Assembly (NCBI GenBank): GCA_020432105.1
Contig: JAGQGZ010000004.1
Span: 1-43,060, forward strand
Direction: 5' to 3'
Source: Dehalococcoidia bacterium
GTDB taxonomy: Bacteria > Chloroflexota > Dehalococcoidia > Tepidiformales > Tepidiformaceae
Length of the DNA: 43,060 nucleotides
The position numbers were made by a program, and so were the translations under genes. This document shows positions 14,626-24,965 of the stretch, piece by piece; the first letter of the stretch is position 1; the number at the start of each line of letters is the position of its first letter. The notes under the pieces are model-generated. The model saw only the letters and a program-made list of their open reading frames with translations. It had not been told where the DNA came from and ran no database searches.

Positions 14626-17600
14626 GTGAGTTTTGGCGCGCTCCTTGTGACTGGTGCAGATGGCACGCAGCGGGAGATCGCGCTCGATTCCACCACGGCC
14701 CTCGTCGGTCGCTCCGCGGCCAACTCCATTGTCCTGGACGAAATTTCGATCGCGCGACGCCACGCCCGGATAACGGTCGACTCCGGCCGCCTCTTTGTCG
14801 AGGATCTCGGGTCGGCAACCGGCACGTTCATTAACGAGGAACGGGTCGAGCCCCATGTACCATCGCTGGTGAAACCGGGAGACGCACTCCGGTTCGGCGA
14901 GGTCGTCGCCTATTTCACCGATGCAATTGCTGCGGTGGAGGAACCTTCGTCTGAAGGCGGCGCCATCGTCTCGCGGGAGTTCGCTTCGACCGTGCGAGTT
15001 CTCCTGACTGCACCGGCTGCAGCCATCGTCCCCGGCGGCGAGCCCGTTACCGCGATGATGGCCGTAACGAACACGGGCCACGTCGTTGACGAGATTACCT
15101 TCGAGATCAGGGGGTTGGCCGCGCCCTGGGTCCACATGAGCCAGGCATCGGTGGTGTTGCTGCCGGGCGACACGCGGGAGGTTGGCTTCGCGATTCGGAT
15201 CCCGAGGGAGCCGGAAGCTTCCGCCGGTGTCCACGAGATCTCGGTGGTCGCGACCTCGCAGCAGACCGGCCGCGAAGCACTCGCTGCGGGCAGTATCCAG
15301 GTGTCGGAGTTCGAGGATACGGGGGTGGAGATCGGACCCCGGCGGGCACGGAAGAACTTCAAGGTCTTGCTGGCCAACCGCGGCAACAGCCCGGTGGCCT
15401 ATCAGCTCGCGGGCAGCGATGAAGAAGAGGCCTTCCGCTATCGCTTTGACGAGACCGACATCAGTCTGGTCCCGGGCGAAACGCGCGAGATAAAGCTCAG
15501 GATCAAACGGCCACGACGGTGGGTTGGGCATACGCATACGGCCCCGTTCAAGGTCATTGCCACTCCCCAGCATCGGAGCGGTGAGGCGCCGCAAGGCGAA
15601 GCACAGTTGCAGATTCGGCCGGTGTTTGGGTCTGCCAACTTCTCGCCGGCGACGATCATGCTCGTTTTGCTCGTGGTTGGAATTGGCGCCTACTTCTTCT
15701 GGCCGCGCGACGACGGCATCGGGCCGCGGAGTGCAGAAGCGGCATTCGATGGTGTCCACCTTTGTGACAAGTCCTCCGAAGAGCAGGAGGCCGCGGCCAC
15801 GGCAACAGAAGCGTCAGATGCCAATCAACCGGGTGAACCCGGATTCCAGGGCGCGGTGAGCGGTGGTCCCTTCTACGCGCAGAACGACCCCCAGTGGGCC
15901 GATGTGGAATACGCCCGGGCGAAGGATCCAACCTTCGGGCCCGACTGGTGTGGCTCCACCATTGCCCAGTGCGGCTGCGCGATGACCTCAGTCGCGACCG
16001 TGCTGGCGCTCTATTCGCTGGTCGAAATGCCGGATGGTGCGGACCTTTCGCCAGAGACGCTGAACGCCTGGTTCAATGGCAACGCTCGGCTGACGGAACG
16101 GGGCTGGGTGAGCCAGGGATACATCTATGGTGACGTGATCTGGACGGCGGCAAACCAGTTGTCGGCCGAGATGCACGCCATCGATCCGAAGTTCCCGACC
16201 ATTCGCTTTGTCCGCACAGGCAGTGGCTCCGAAGCCGAGATCCGGAGTGAGCTCGAGGCAGGGAGACCGATCATTCTCGAGGTGCCGGGGCACTGGATAG
16301 CCGCCGTGGGCATTGAGGAAGAGACAGGGCGGATCCTCATCAACGACCCCTTCTATCGTGACCGCACCCACCTGGACACGGCGTATCCGGACCTCGTGAA
16401 GAGCAGCGTCCTCTTCGAGCCATCGGACGACCTGAGTGCCGTAGTGTTCACAGCGCCAAGCGACGTGCGGATGCGGATCACCGACAAGCAGGGCCGCGTG
16501 GTGGGGACCCTGAACACCGGCGCCGCGGAGGACGCGGAGTCGGGAGCGGTTATCGGTATCCCCGGCGCGTCCTACAGCTCACGGCAGGCGTGGCGAGATC
16601 CGACTTGTATTATGTCTCCTCCTCCAGAGGACGCGGGGACAAACCAGATCATCCTCCCGGGCGGGGCTGACGATTACACGCTCGAGATCATCGACACGGC
16701 CGGCAAACCGGCGAGCGTTGCCGTGCATACGTACGGGCAAAACGGTGAGACCGGGATCAGCACGATCGAGACCGATAAGCCCGCCGTTGCCGAGGTGGCA
16801 ATCGCCGAAGATGGTTCCGGGGCGAAGGTGACTGTCCAGGAGGGCCGGCGCCCTACACCAGAACCAGAAGTGACGGCCCAAAACCAGGAAGAGGAGACGC
16901 CGGGGAGTGCCACGGCGTCGGTTAGTCCCACAGCAAGCGCCCCTACACCGACGCCGACACCGCCGCCGCTCGAAACCGCGCTCCAGCTACCGGCGGAGGC
17001 CGGCCAGGAGCGATTGGAGATCGCCAGCAACGAAGGGTTCTTCGTCGGCGACACGATCGTGATCGACCCGGGAACAGCGATCGAAGAGACGAACACGATC
17101 ACCGGTTTCGGCTCGTTCATCCTTGCCAGCCCCCTGCGCTTCTCGCACTCAGCGGGCGCGGTCATCGTCCGGATCAGGCAGGCACCCCCGAATCCCGATG
17201 GCTCGGCGCCACAGGGGCCACCGGAAGGCGAATCGCCACCGCTCCTTCCACCCGACAACGTGGGCGTCGGCTGCTCGACCCTCTACAACTCGAATCCGAA
17301 GAGGGCGACGGTGATCTGCGGCGCCACGATCGAGGGCGAGTTCACGACGATTCGCTGGACCTCTAACGGGACGATCATCAGCGAAGCGGCGAACAAAGAA
17401 AGCCTCTTCCTTTCGTTCACCGAGGATACAAGCACGACGATTGTGCTCACGGTGTGCAACATCACGATCTGCCGCTCCACGTCGGCGCTGGAGGCGATCC
17501 GTTTCCCGGTGGTCGCAGCCGCCGCAGGGGCACGCGGCGGCACTGGCGCGGGGCCAGGTCAGCCGGTACCACCACCGCCACCAACCCGGGGCATCGTGGT

Positions 17601-20600
17601 TTCCTGCGCTACCGGGTTCGACTCGCTGTCCGGCGTAGCAGTGGTCAACTGCATCGCCGTGTTCCCGGATGGAACGCCGTACACGTCCATTACGTGGTCG
17701 GCCCCAGGGGGAACCCCTCCAGGCAAGACGTCGCAGAGTGACACCTTCACGACGACAGTTCCCAATCCCGATACCGCACTTCGGATCACCGCGACGCTCT
17801 GCAATTTCAGTGACTGCGAAACCTCCGAGGTCTATGAACTCTCGTTCGGTTCGACGGTTGTGGAGCTTGCAACATTCCCATCCGGAACGGGCGACTACCC
17901 CCAGTTCCAGGAGATAACGCTGACGGCCACAGTCCGGGGGCCCTCGCCACCCGTGGGCGGCCAGGTGATATTCATGTCCGGCACGACCGAGCTCGGCCCT
18001 GCGGCGCTGATCCCTGCGGGCGACTTTGGATTCGCCTCCCTGACGGTTACTCCGAACAACGACCCTCAGCAGCGGATCGGCATCGACCTTGGGCCGCGAT
18101 CGCTCACGGCTCACTACACCGGTGGCGCCACCCTGTTCCCGGGCACTTCCGACGCGGTAAACATCAACATCGTGATGGGCAATCCCGACGACTGCGACTC
18201 CGTTGACAACGACAACGACCTATCGCTGGACGAGGACTGCGAACACGACGTCAACCCGAAGTCGGTGGGTGGCGGCACGGTCGTTAACGACCTGACCATT
18301 GCTGTTGGTACGGGATTGCCGATTGGATCTTCGGCGGTGGCGGCCCCGGGAGAGATCTTGACCTCCTACGCTACCGTGAACCGAACTGCGTACTGCCCCG
18401 GCTGTATTCGCCAGGTATACATGGCCCTGGCTGAGAACCCGACCGCAAACAGCCCTGCCACGGTCCCGGCGCAGGGCCCCGTGTGCCTGCTGTCCGCGGT
18501 GCTGTCCAGCGACCGGGTTATTTTCAACCAGTTCACGGCGCCGGACTTCCCGGGCGTCTACTACATCCGCCTCACCGGATCGCTGCAGTATTCGTGCGTC
18601 GTAGTCGGGGTCGGATCGCCCGCCACATCAGCCGGCAGGGTCGTTGTCCAATCAGACACGGCAACGGCCGTAACCAGCAGCATCTCTTCGAATGCATTTG
18701 GTTCCACGAGCCCGGTGACGTTCACGGCGACCGTGAGCCGCCTGCAGGGCGCCGCCGGCATCCCGGAAGGCCGAGTAGCGTTCACGGGAATCAGTGGAAT
18801 GAGTTGTACGATCGCCGGGAGCGCCGGTGTCCCGGCCAACAACAATGTGCCGATTGACCTCGAGGAGGGAAGCGCCTCCCTCGCGATAGATTGCGATACC
18901 TCGGGCCTGGCGGCAGGGCCATACAGTGTCGGAGCGGCGTTCACGGGGCGCCAGCAAGTCGACGCCGGAAACCCCAACAGCGGCAAGTTCTACGCCGACT
19001 CCACGGCTCCAAGCATCCCCTTCAACATCAATTACCCGGCGCCCCAGTTGAGCGCGACAGGCAACCCGCTATCGCCATCTTCGGTGACCGCTAATCCCAC
19101 ATCTGCTGTAAACCTGCAGATCACGGGTTCGAACTTCTTCAGCGGTGTGACGACCGTCGAGTTCGACCCGGACGGGCCAGGTGGCGTTGGCGCAACGCCG
19201 TTGACCACCTCATCGATAACGAACACGCAGATCCAGGCGACAATTCCAACGGCCCTGCTGACCACCGCGAATACGGCCACCGTGACGGTGCGAAATCCCT
19301 CTCCAGGTGGCGGTTCGGCGTCCGCGAACTTCACGATCAACAACCCGGTGCCCGGTGCGGGGAGCCTGAGCCCAACGAACACCAACGTGGCCGGCACAGC
19401 CTTCACGCTCACGGTGAATGGATCCAACTTCATTAGCGGCCGTTCGACCGTCAGGTGGGGGGCAAACAACGGGTCGGCGAATCGGGCGACGACTTTCGTG
19501 AGCAGTTCACAACTGACTGCCCAGATTCTCGCGACCGACATCGATACGGCCGGATCGTTCAATGTCTATGTGCATACGACAGGCCCGGGTGGCGGTGATG
19601 CGGGGCCATTGACGTTCACGGTCAACAAGGCAGCGACCTCGACCGGACTGAGCATCACCGGGAACCCTGCGGCACTCGGCGGCACCCTCACGTTTACCGC
19701 TACCATCAGCTCCGGGACGTCGGCAGGCTCAATTTCGGGGACGGTGAACTTCTGCGTGGCGGGTACGGGGCCCAATTGCTCGGGTGGAAACCTGCTCGGC
19801 ACGGATACTTCGATCTCGGGCGGACAGGCACAGATAACCCGCAACAACATCGGCGCCGGCAGCTACAACGCCACGGCGCACTATCTCGGCAATACCAACT
19901 ATGCCGCGTCAAGCGCGGCATCCACCGGATATTCGGTCAACAAGGCGAACGTGACGGTAAACCTGACGGCGAATCCGACAACGGGGCCTTACGGGACGCT
20001 GGTTACGCTGACCGCCGACGTGAACGACACGGTCTCGGGCTTCACGCCCACCGGCACCGTCACCTTCCGGCACTCCCCATCTGATTCGACATGTAGCGCC
20101 GGAACCCTGCTCGGGACGGACACCATCGATGGCTCGGCAACGGGCGAGACGACCTCGACTGTCATCCCAGCAGGCCTCCCGGCCAATGCGATCTGCGTGC
20201 GCTACGAAGGCGACACAAACTTCAACGCCGACGCGGATACAGCGACGGTGACGATCACGGCCAACACGACGACAACGTCCATCACCCAGCCATCGGCCGG
20301 TGCCAAGAACTTTGGTGAGACCATCACGTTCTCGGCGAACGTGACCTCGGCTGTCAATCCTCCTCCGGGGAGCGGCGATGGCCAGGTCCAGTTCCTCTAT
20401 AACACTGGAGGCACCGACGTCCTCATCGCGACTGCCTCCAAGACGGGCAGTTCGTGGACCACATCGACCACGACACTGGGCGTGGGCAGCTACAACGTCT
20501 TCGCAAAGTTCGTCCCCACAGCAGGGGAATACTCGCAGAGCCAGTCGACGACGGTGGCGATCACGGTGAATGCATCGTCTACGACAACGACGATGACCTC

Positions 20601-21495
20601 ACCGGCCAATGCAAGCTCCCACACCTGGGGGGCGAACATCACCTGGACGGCAACCGTTTCGCCGACGACGGCGAATGGGACTGTGACGTTCTACCAGGCC
20701 GGTGGAGCGGTGCCGATCGCTATCACGACAGCGACGGTCTCCGGAGGAACGGCGTCGACAATCGCCCCGGCCCCGGCAAGCATGCCCGCTTCCGGAACGG
20801 CATACACGGTGTTCGCGGCGTTCTCCCCGTCAAACACGAACTTTGCGAGTTCGCAATCACTGAATCGCACAGTGACGATTACTCCGGCAGCAACGTCGAC
20901 GTCGCTCTCTGCTTCGCCGAATCCGGTTGTCAGTGGGAGTGCCACCACCCTCACGGCCACCGTAACCTCGAGCGTGGCGGGAACTATCACCGGGACCGTG
21001 AACTTCTGTGTCGACGGGACGGGCCCTAACTGCACGGGCGGAAACCTGCTTGGGACGGACACAACCATCGTGGCCGGAGTGGCCTCTGCCGGATGGACGC
21101 CCACGTCGGCCGGCACGCCCGTGGTGCGAGCCTACTACCTGGGTGGGGGGAACTACGGAGCGTCCTCGGGAGCGGTAACCGTCACCGTGAACAATCCCGT
21201 GCCCACTATTAGTGACGTGAATCCAGGCACGGTGGCGAGCCCGGGTGCAGCCACTGTGATATCCATCGATGGGACAGGCTTCGCGGCAGGGGCGACGGTG
21301 TCCTTCGATGCCGATGGGGCGGGGACAGGTGCGACCCCCCAGACGCTGTCGGGAGCCGTGGTGGTGAGTCCGACGCAGATCACGGTGACGATACCCGCGA
21401 ACCTGCTGACGACCGCCGGCACCGCCCACATCCTGGTGACCAACCCGACACCGGGCGGCGGGACGAGCGGCACGTTTGACTTCGTCATCACATAA
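14626..21495 (+). CDS. Giant FHA - membrane - C39-like peptidase - Ig-repeat protein
   Basis: 2289 residues. FHA domain at about 1-100 (LVGRSAANS, SIARRHARI, DLGSATGTF). Two Ig/NEW3-like domains run to about 330. One membrane segment lies near 340-362 (IMLVLLVVGIGAYFFW). A C39_2-like cysteine peptidase domain starts near 414, with probable Cys451 (CGCAMTS), His556 (PGHWIAAVG) and Asp574 (ILINDPF). Next come a conserved WRDPTCIMSPPP module, Thr/Pro linkers, two Cys-containing Ig-like domains and a calcium-type Asp/Asn motif near 1190 (CDSVDNDNDLSLDEDC). Then about 1000 residues of Big_3-like and IPT-like repeats follow. Predicted topology is FHA inside, peptidase and repeats outside. FHA domains bind phosphothreonine; partner unknown. 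It is the longer paralog of the next gene. Confidence 0.85.
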   Translation: MSFGALLVTGADGTQREIALDSTTALVGRSAANSIVLDEISIARRHARITVDSGRLFVEDLGSATGTFINEERVEPHVPSLVKPGDALRFGEVVAYFTDAIAAVEEPSSEGGAIVSREFASTVRVLLTAPAAAIVPGGEPVTAMMAVTNTGHVVDEITFEIRGLAAPWVHMSQASVVLLPGDTREVGFAIRIPREPEASAGVHEISVVATSQQTGREALAAGSIQVSEFEDTGVEIGPRRARKNFKVLLANRGNSPVAYQLAGSDEEEAFRYRFDETDISLVPGETREIKLRIKRPRRWVGHTHTAPFKVIATPQHRSGEAPQGEAQLQIRPVFGSANFSPATIMLVLLVVGIGAYFFWPRDDGIGPRSAEAAFDGVHLCDKSSEEQEAAATATEASDANQPGEPGFQGAVSGGPFYAQNDPQWADVEYARAKDPTFGPDWCGSTIAQCGCAMTSVATVLALYSLVEMPDGADLSPETLNAWFNGNARLTERGWVSQGYIYGDVIWTAANQLSAEMHAIDPKFPTIRFVRTGSGSEAEIRSELEAGRPIILEVPGHWIAAVGIEEETGRILINDPFYRDRTHLDTAYPDLVKSSVLFEPSDDLSAVVFTAPSDVRMRITDKQGRVVGTLNTGAAEDAESGAVIGIPGASYSSRQAWRDPTCIMSPPPEDAGTNQIILPGGADDYTLEIIDTAGKPASVAVHTYGQNGETGISTIETDKPAVAEVAIAEDGSGAKVTVQEGRRPTPEPEVTAQNQEEETPGSATASVSPTASAPTPTPTPPPLETALQLPAEAGQERLEIASNEGFFVGDTIVIDPGTAIEETNTITGFGSFILASPLRFSHSAGAVIVRIRQAPPNPDGSAPQGPPEGESPPLLPPDNVGVGCSTLYNSNPKRATVICGATIEGEFTTIRWTSNGTIISEAANKESLFLSFTEDTSTTIVLTVCNITICRSTSALEAIRFPVVAAAAGARGGTGAGPGQPVPPPPPTRGIVVSCATGFDSLSGVAVVNCIAVFPDGTPYTSITWSAPGGTPPGKTSQSDTFTTTVPNPDTALRITATLCNFSDCETSEVYELSFGSTVVELATFPSGTGDYPQFQEITLTATVRGPSPPVGGQVIFMSGTTELGPAALIPAGDFGFASLTVTPNNDPQQRIGIDLGPRSLTAHYTGGATLFPGTSDAVNINIVMGNPDDCDSVDNDNDLSLDEDCEHDVNPKSVGGGTVVNDLTIAVGTGLPIGSSAVAAPGEILTSYATVNRTAYCPGCIRQVYMALAENPTANSPATVPAQGPVCLLSAVLSSDRVIFNQFTAPDFPGVYYIRLTGSLQYSCVVVGVGSPATSAGRVVVQSDTATAVTSSISSNAFGSTSPVTFTATVSRLQGAAGIPEGRVAFTGISGMSCTIAGSAGVPANNNVPIDLEEGSASLAIDCDTSGLAAGPYSVGAAFTGRQQVDAGNPNSGKFYADSTAPSIPFNINYPAPQLSATGNPLSPSSVTANPTSAVNLQITGSNFFSGVTTVEFDPDGPGGVGATPLTTSSITNTQIQATIPTALLTTANTATVTVRNPSPGGGSASANFTINNPVPGAGSLSPTNTNVAGTAFTLTVNGSNFISGRSTVRWGANNGSANRATTFVSSSQLTAQILATDIDTAGSFNVYVHTTGPGGGDAGPLTFTVNKAATSTGLSITGNPAALGGTLTFTATISSGTSAGSISGTVNFCVAGTGPNCSGGNLLGTDTSISGGQAQITRNNIGAGSYNATAHYLGNTNYAASSAASTGYSVNKANVTVNLTANPTTGPYGTLVTLTADVNDTVSGFTPTGTVTFRHSPSDSTCSAGTLLGTDTIDGSATGETTSTVIPAGLPANAICVRYEGDTNFNADADTATVTITANTTTTSITQPSAGAKNFGETITFSANVTSAVNPPPGSGDGQVQFLYNTGGTDVLIATASKTGSSWTTSTTTLGVGSYNVFAKFVPTAGEYSQSQSTTVAITVNASSTTTTMTSPANASSHTWGANITWTATVSPTTANGTVTFYQAGGAVPIAITTATVSGGTASTIAPAPASMPASGTAYTVFAAFSPSNTNFASSQSLNRTVTITPAATSTSLSASPNPVVSGSATTLTATVTSSVAGTITGTVNFCVDGTGPNCTGGNLLGTDTTIVAGVASAGWTPTSAGTPVVRAYYLGGGNYGASSGAVTVTVNNPVPTISDVNPGTVASPGAATVISIDGTGFAAGATVSFDADGAGTGATPQTLSGAVVVSPTQITVTIPANLLTTAGTAHILVTNPTPGGGTSGTFDFVIT
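19741..21063 (+). repeat. Diverged Ig-module repeat within the giant FHA protein
   Basis: Two units, 19741-19809 and 20995-21063, are about 1.25 kb apart and clearly related at DNA and protein level. Both encode GTVNFCV-x-GTGPNC-x-GGNLLGTDT, with a conserved Cys pair inside Big_3-like domains. This indicates internal duplication of Ig modules. Confidence 0.8.
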
Positions 21496-21572
21496 CTCAT
21501 TGGGAAGTATTCGACGCCGGTGACACCGTTTCAGCGTCGCGCGTATCCTCTGCGGACAGGGCGGAGGCGTCA

Positions 21573-24500
21573 TTGGCTGATGTAGCGGCGAGGTTCGGTT
21601 CGCTGGTCGTGGCAGATACGGATGGTCGATCGCGGGAGTACGCGATCGACCTGGCTTCGACGACGATCGGGCGGGCGGAAGGCAGCGCGATCGTCATCGA
21701 CGATCTATCGATATCGCGCCGACACGCGCGGCTCACGATCGAGGACGGCAGGCTCCTGGTCGAGGACCTTGGATCGGCAGCAGGGACGTTTGTTGCGGGG
21801 CGGGCCATACCGCCGCATACACCGAGCCTGGTGGAACCGGGCGATGAGGTGCGGTTTGGCGAGGTCGCGGGCTGGTTCATCGCCGCAACGGATTCCCCGA
21901 GCGAGGACAGGCCGGTCGATACGGGCGACCCGATCGCGGAAGCCCCGGCGACGATCCGGGCAACGCTGCAACCGCCGCTAGAACCGATCGAACCGGGGAC
22001 GACGCCCGGAATCGCGACACTGCAGGTGCAGAACCGTGGCCGCATCGTCGACCAACTCGATATCGAGGTCCGGGGTATTCCGGCCGAATGGGTGAGAGTG
22101 GGCACGCCTGCTCCGGTCCTCGTGCCGAACGACCAGGCGACCGTGAGCATCGTTATCCAGCCGCCACGGAGCTCCGAGGCACGGGCGGGTGATTACGACA
22201 TCTCGGTTGTCGTCACCTCGCGGGAAACGGGCCGTGAGGTGCTCACGGCAGCGAGGATCACCCTCCAGCCTTTCGAAAACACGCAGATGCTGCTGCACCC
22301 GATGCGGAGCAGCAAGCGGTTCGACCTGATTGCCCGCAACCTGGGAAATGCGCCGCTGACGTACGACATCGCCGGGCGCGATGACGAAGAAGCGTTCTAC
22401 TTCAACTTTGGTGAAGACACGGTGCACCTGGAGCCCGGTGAAGAGCGCCGGATCGCGATGTCGGTGCGGAGCAAGACGGCGCGACTCATCGGCGCGACCC
22501 AGACAGCACCGATCGAGGTGCGCGCGGTGCCGGTCGGCGGGGGCCTGGTGGAAGCGCGGGCACTGGGACAGTTGCTTGTCCGCCCGCCAATGCAGCGCTT
22601 CGTGTTTCCGGCCTTCCTCCTGTTCATGGTGGGCGTTGCGGTGCTCGCGGCCGAGGCCTACATTCTGCGGCCGGTCTGGCCCTTCGTTGACGACCGGTCG
22701 GTCTTCGTGCTCGACCGCTTCCTGGTGTGGCTTGCACTCGGGGCCGTTGGTGGGGCGCTGCTATCGCCGATCCGGCCGCTGTGGACGCCTGACGACGACT
22801 GGCCAAGGATGACGTTCGCGGTCTTCGTGGCGCTCCTCCTGGTGCTATCGGCCGCGAGCACGATCGACTACTACTTCGCCCCCGGCTGGCCGTTTGCGAC
22901 GATGGACGGCCGTTCAACCCTGCATGAGACCCTGTTGGCGCTCTCCTGGGGAGTCGGCGCTGCCCTTGTCCTTCACTTCTTGCGGCTTGTGTGGTGGGCG
23001 CAGGGCGACAGAACGGCACTGGCAGCCCAGACGTTTTCGCTGTTCACGATGGTGGGTGCAATTATCGGAGGGGTCTCGTACGTCGCTATCGATGTGTGGC
23101 CGGATGACGGCGAACCGACGCGGGCCGAACTTGAGGCGTATTACGCGGGCGTCCACATGTGCGACCCCGACGGCGGCCCGGCGGATGGGGCTTCGGATGC
23201 GGGTGGACGGGACTCAGTCACTGACGACACCAACCCAACGGAGTCGCCGCTGTTTGCCCAGAACAATGGTCTCTGGGCGAAGGCGCCCTACGCTCGGGCC
23301 GACGACCCGGACACGGGACCGGGAGCCTGTGGCGAAAGCATCGAGCAATGTGGCTGCGTCCTGACAACGGTGGCGACGGTAATGGCGATGTACGAGCTAC
23401 TGGAGCTTCCCGACGGCACGGAGCTAACGCCGGAATCACTCAACGCGTGGTTCAACGCGGACGCGACACGGACGGCGAGCGGATGGGTGAGCCGGGGGTA
23501 TGTATTCGGCGACGTCGTCTGGACAGCCGTGAACGAACTCTCAGGTGAGATCGCGAGGCGAAATCCAGGGACGGAGCCACTCCGCTTCTCACGGACCGGC
23601 ACGGGTTCGAACGAGGAAATTCTGACTGAGTTGCGTTCCGGGCGGCCGATCGTCCTCGAGATCCCGGGGCACTGGATCGTCGCGTACAAGATCGACGGCG
23701 GCGACATCCTTATCAACGACCCTTACTACCGGAACAGGACGACGCTGGCCGACTACACCGACAACGGCGTGCCAATCCTGAGCAGTGTGCTCTTCGAACA
23801 CAGCGATGATCTGAGCGCGGTGGTGATCACGGTGCCACGCAATGCACGGGTGCGGGTGACCGACAACGAGGGCCGGGTGGTGGGCACGCTTGACCTGGAA
23901 GAGGACGCCGATACGGCAGCAATGAATGCGCAGGAGGGAATCGGCGGCGCCCAGTACAACACACGCCGGGCCTGGCGCGATCCAACCTGTGTGATGTCGC
24001 CGCCGCCGCTTGACGCGGGCACAAACCAGATCATCCTGCCCGGCACCGCCGCGCAGTACGAGATCGATGTGCGCGGACCCGAAGGCGAGGAGATGGCGGT
24101 CGCGATCCACGAGTACGACGCCAACGGCGTGTCGAAGCTGACCACGCAGGAGTTCAGCGACCAGTCGCAAACAGGCGTTGAGTACGACCCGGCCCAGCCG
24201 AACGCCACCGTGACCGTAATCCCGCCGACCACTACGTCGACACCAGACCCCGGGGCCGGAGGGGGAGGCGGTGCGGAAGTGACACCAACGGCAACACCGG
24301 AGGAGACGGCCACCCCGCAAGACACGCCGACGCCCGTGCCGACACCCACGGCGACGCCACCGATTCCACCATCGAACGTGGCTGTTGCCTGCGAAGTGGA
24401 ATACGAGGACATGCCGAAACGGGCGACGGTGACCTGCAAGGGCACGGTGGAAGGCAACTACACGCAGGCCACCTTCCGGATCAACGGCGTTGTGGCCGCC

Positions 24501-24965
24501 GCCGATGGGCTGGTCATGGATGCGGTGTTCGACTTCAACACGACCCTCAATGTGCAGCTCAATGCATGCAATACGACGGCCTGTGCCGCATCGACGGCGG
24601 CAGTGGCGGTGGAGTTCCCGGCGGTGAGCCCAACACCAACGCCCACACCCACGGCGACGTTGCCCGGGGGGCCGACATCAACTCCTACTCCTCCCGCGCC
24701 GGCGATCGACGCTAGCGTCGTTTGCAATGCGGTTTCGGACGGCAGCCAGTGGCACGTCGGCTGCGCTGCGTCCTTCAACGGCCAGTGGACGTCAATCCTC
24801 TGGTCGGCGCCGGGGGCCACACCGAATTCAGCGGAGACGACTACGAAGAACTGGCAGTTCACCGTGCCCGGCGCGGGGCTGCCGGTTACGGTTGCCGCGA
24901 CCGTCTGCAACTTCGACACGTGCACGGGCGCCCCGATAGTCATTGTGAACCCGGAGGGGCCGTAG
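21573..24965 (+). CDS. FHA - five membrane segments - C39-like peptidase - Ig protein
   Basis: 1130 residues from TTG 21573, with GGAGG six bases upstream. The layout follows the preceding gene: FHA at about 5-110 (TIGRAEGSA, SISRRHARL, DLGSAAGTF) and two Ig/NEW3-like domains. Then come five membrane segments, near 342-364, 382-400, 412-433, 450-472 and 487-508, where the paralog has one. The C39_2-like domain has probable Cys595 (CGCVLTT), His700 (PGHWIVAYK) and Asp716 (ILINDPY), followed by WRDPTCVMSPPP. Thr/Pro linkers and two Ig-like domains end the protein. An odd number of membrane segments again puts the FHA inside and the peptidase outside. Peptidase C39 relatives cut after Gly-Gly leaders or act as general cysteine peptidases; substrate unknown. 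The ATPase gene follows with no gap. Confidence 0.87.
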   Translation: MADVAARFGSLVVADTDGRSREYAIDLASTTIGRAEGSAIVIDDLSISRRHARLTIEDGRLLVEDLGSAAGTFVAGRAIPPHTPSLVEPGDEVRFGEVAGWFIAATDSPSEDRPVDTGDPIAEAPATIRATLQPPLEPIEPGTTPGIATLQVQNRGRIVDQLDIEVRGIPAEWVRVGTPAPVLVPNDQATVSIVIQPPRSSEARAGDYDISVVVTSRETGREVLTAARITLQPFENTQMLLHPMRSSKRFDLIARNLGNAPLTYDIAGRDDEEAFYFNFGEDTVHLEPGEERRIAMSVRSKTARLIGATQTAPIEVRAVPVGGGLVEARALGQLLVRPPMQRFVFPAFLLFMVGVAVLAAEAYILRPVWPFVDDRSVFVLDRFLVWLALGAVGGALLSPIRPLWTPDDDWPRMTFAVFVALLLVLSAASTIDYYFAPGWPFATMDGRSTLHETLLALSWGVGAALVLHFLRLVWWAQGDRTALAAQTFSLFTMVGAIIGGVSYVAIDVWPDDGEPTRAELEAYYAGVHMCDPDGGPADGASDAGGRDSVTDDTNPTESPLFAQNNGLWAKAPYARADDPDTGPGACGESIEQCGCVLTTVATVMAMYELLELPDGTELTPESLNAWFNADATRTASGWVSRGYVFGDVVWTAVNELSGEIARRNPGTEPLRFSRTGTGSNEEILTELRSGRPIVLEIPGHWIVAYKIDGGDILINDPYYRNRTTLADYTDNGVPILSSVLFEHSDDLSAVVITVPRNARVRVTDNEGRVVGTLDLEEDADTAAMNAQEGIGGAQYNTRRAWRDPTCVMSPPPLDAGTNQIILPGTAAQYEIDVRGPEGEEMAVAIHEYDANGVSKLTTQEFSDQSQTGVEYDPAQPNATVTVIPPTTTSTPDPGAGGGGGAEVTPTATPEETATPQDTPTPVPTPTATPPIPPSNVAVACEVEYEDMPKRATVTCKGTVEGNYTQATFRINGVVAAADGLVMDAVFDFNTTLNVQLNACNTTACAASTAAVAVEFPAVSPTPTPTPTATLPGGPTSTPTPPAPAIDASVVCNAVSDGSQWHVGCAASFNGQWTSILWSAPGATPNSAETTTKNWQFTVPGAGLPVTVAATVCNFDTCTGAPIVIVNPEGP

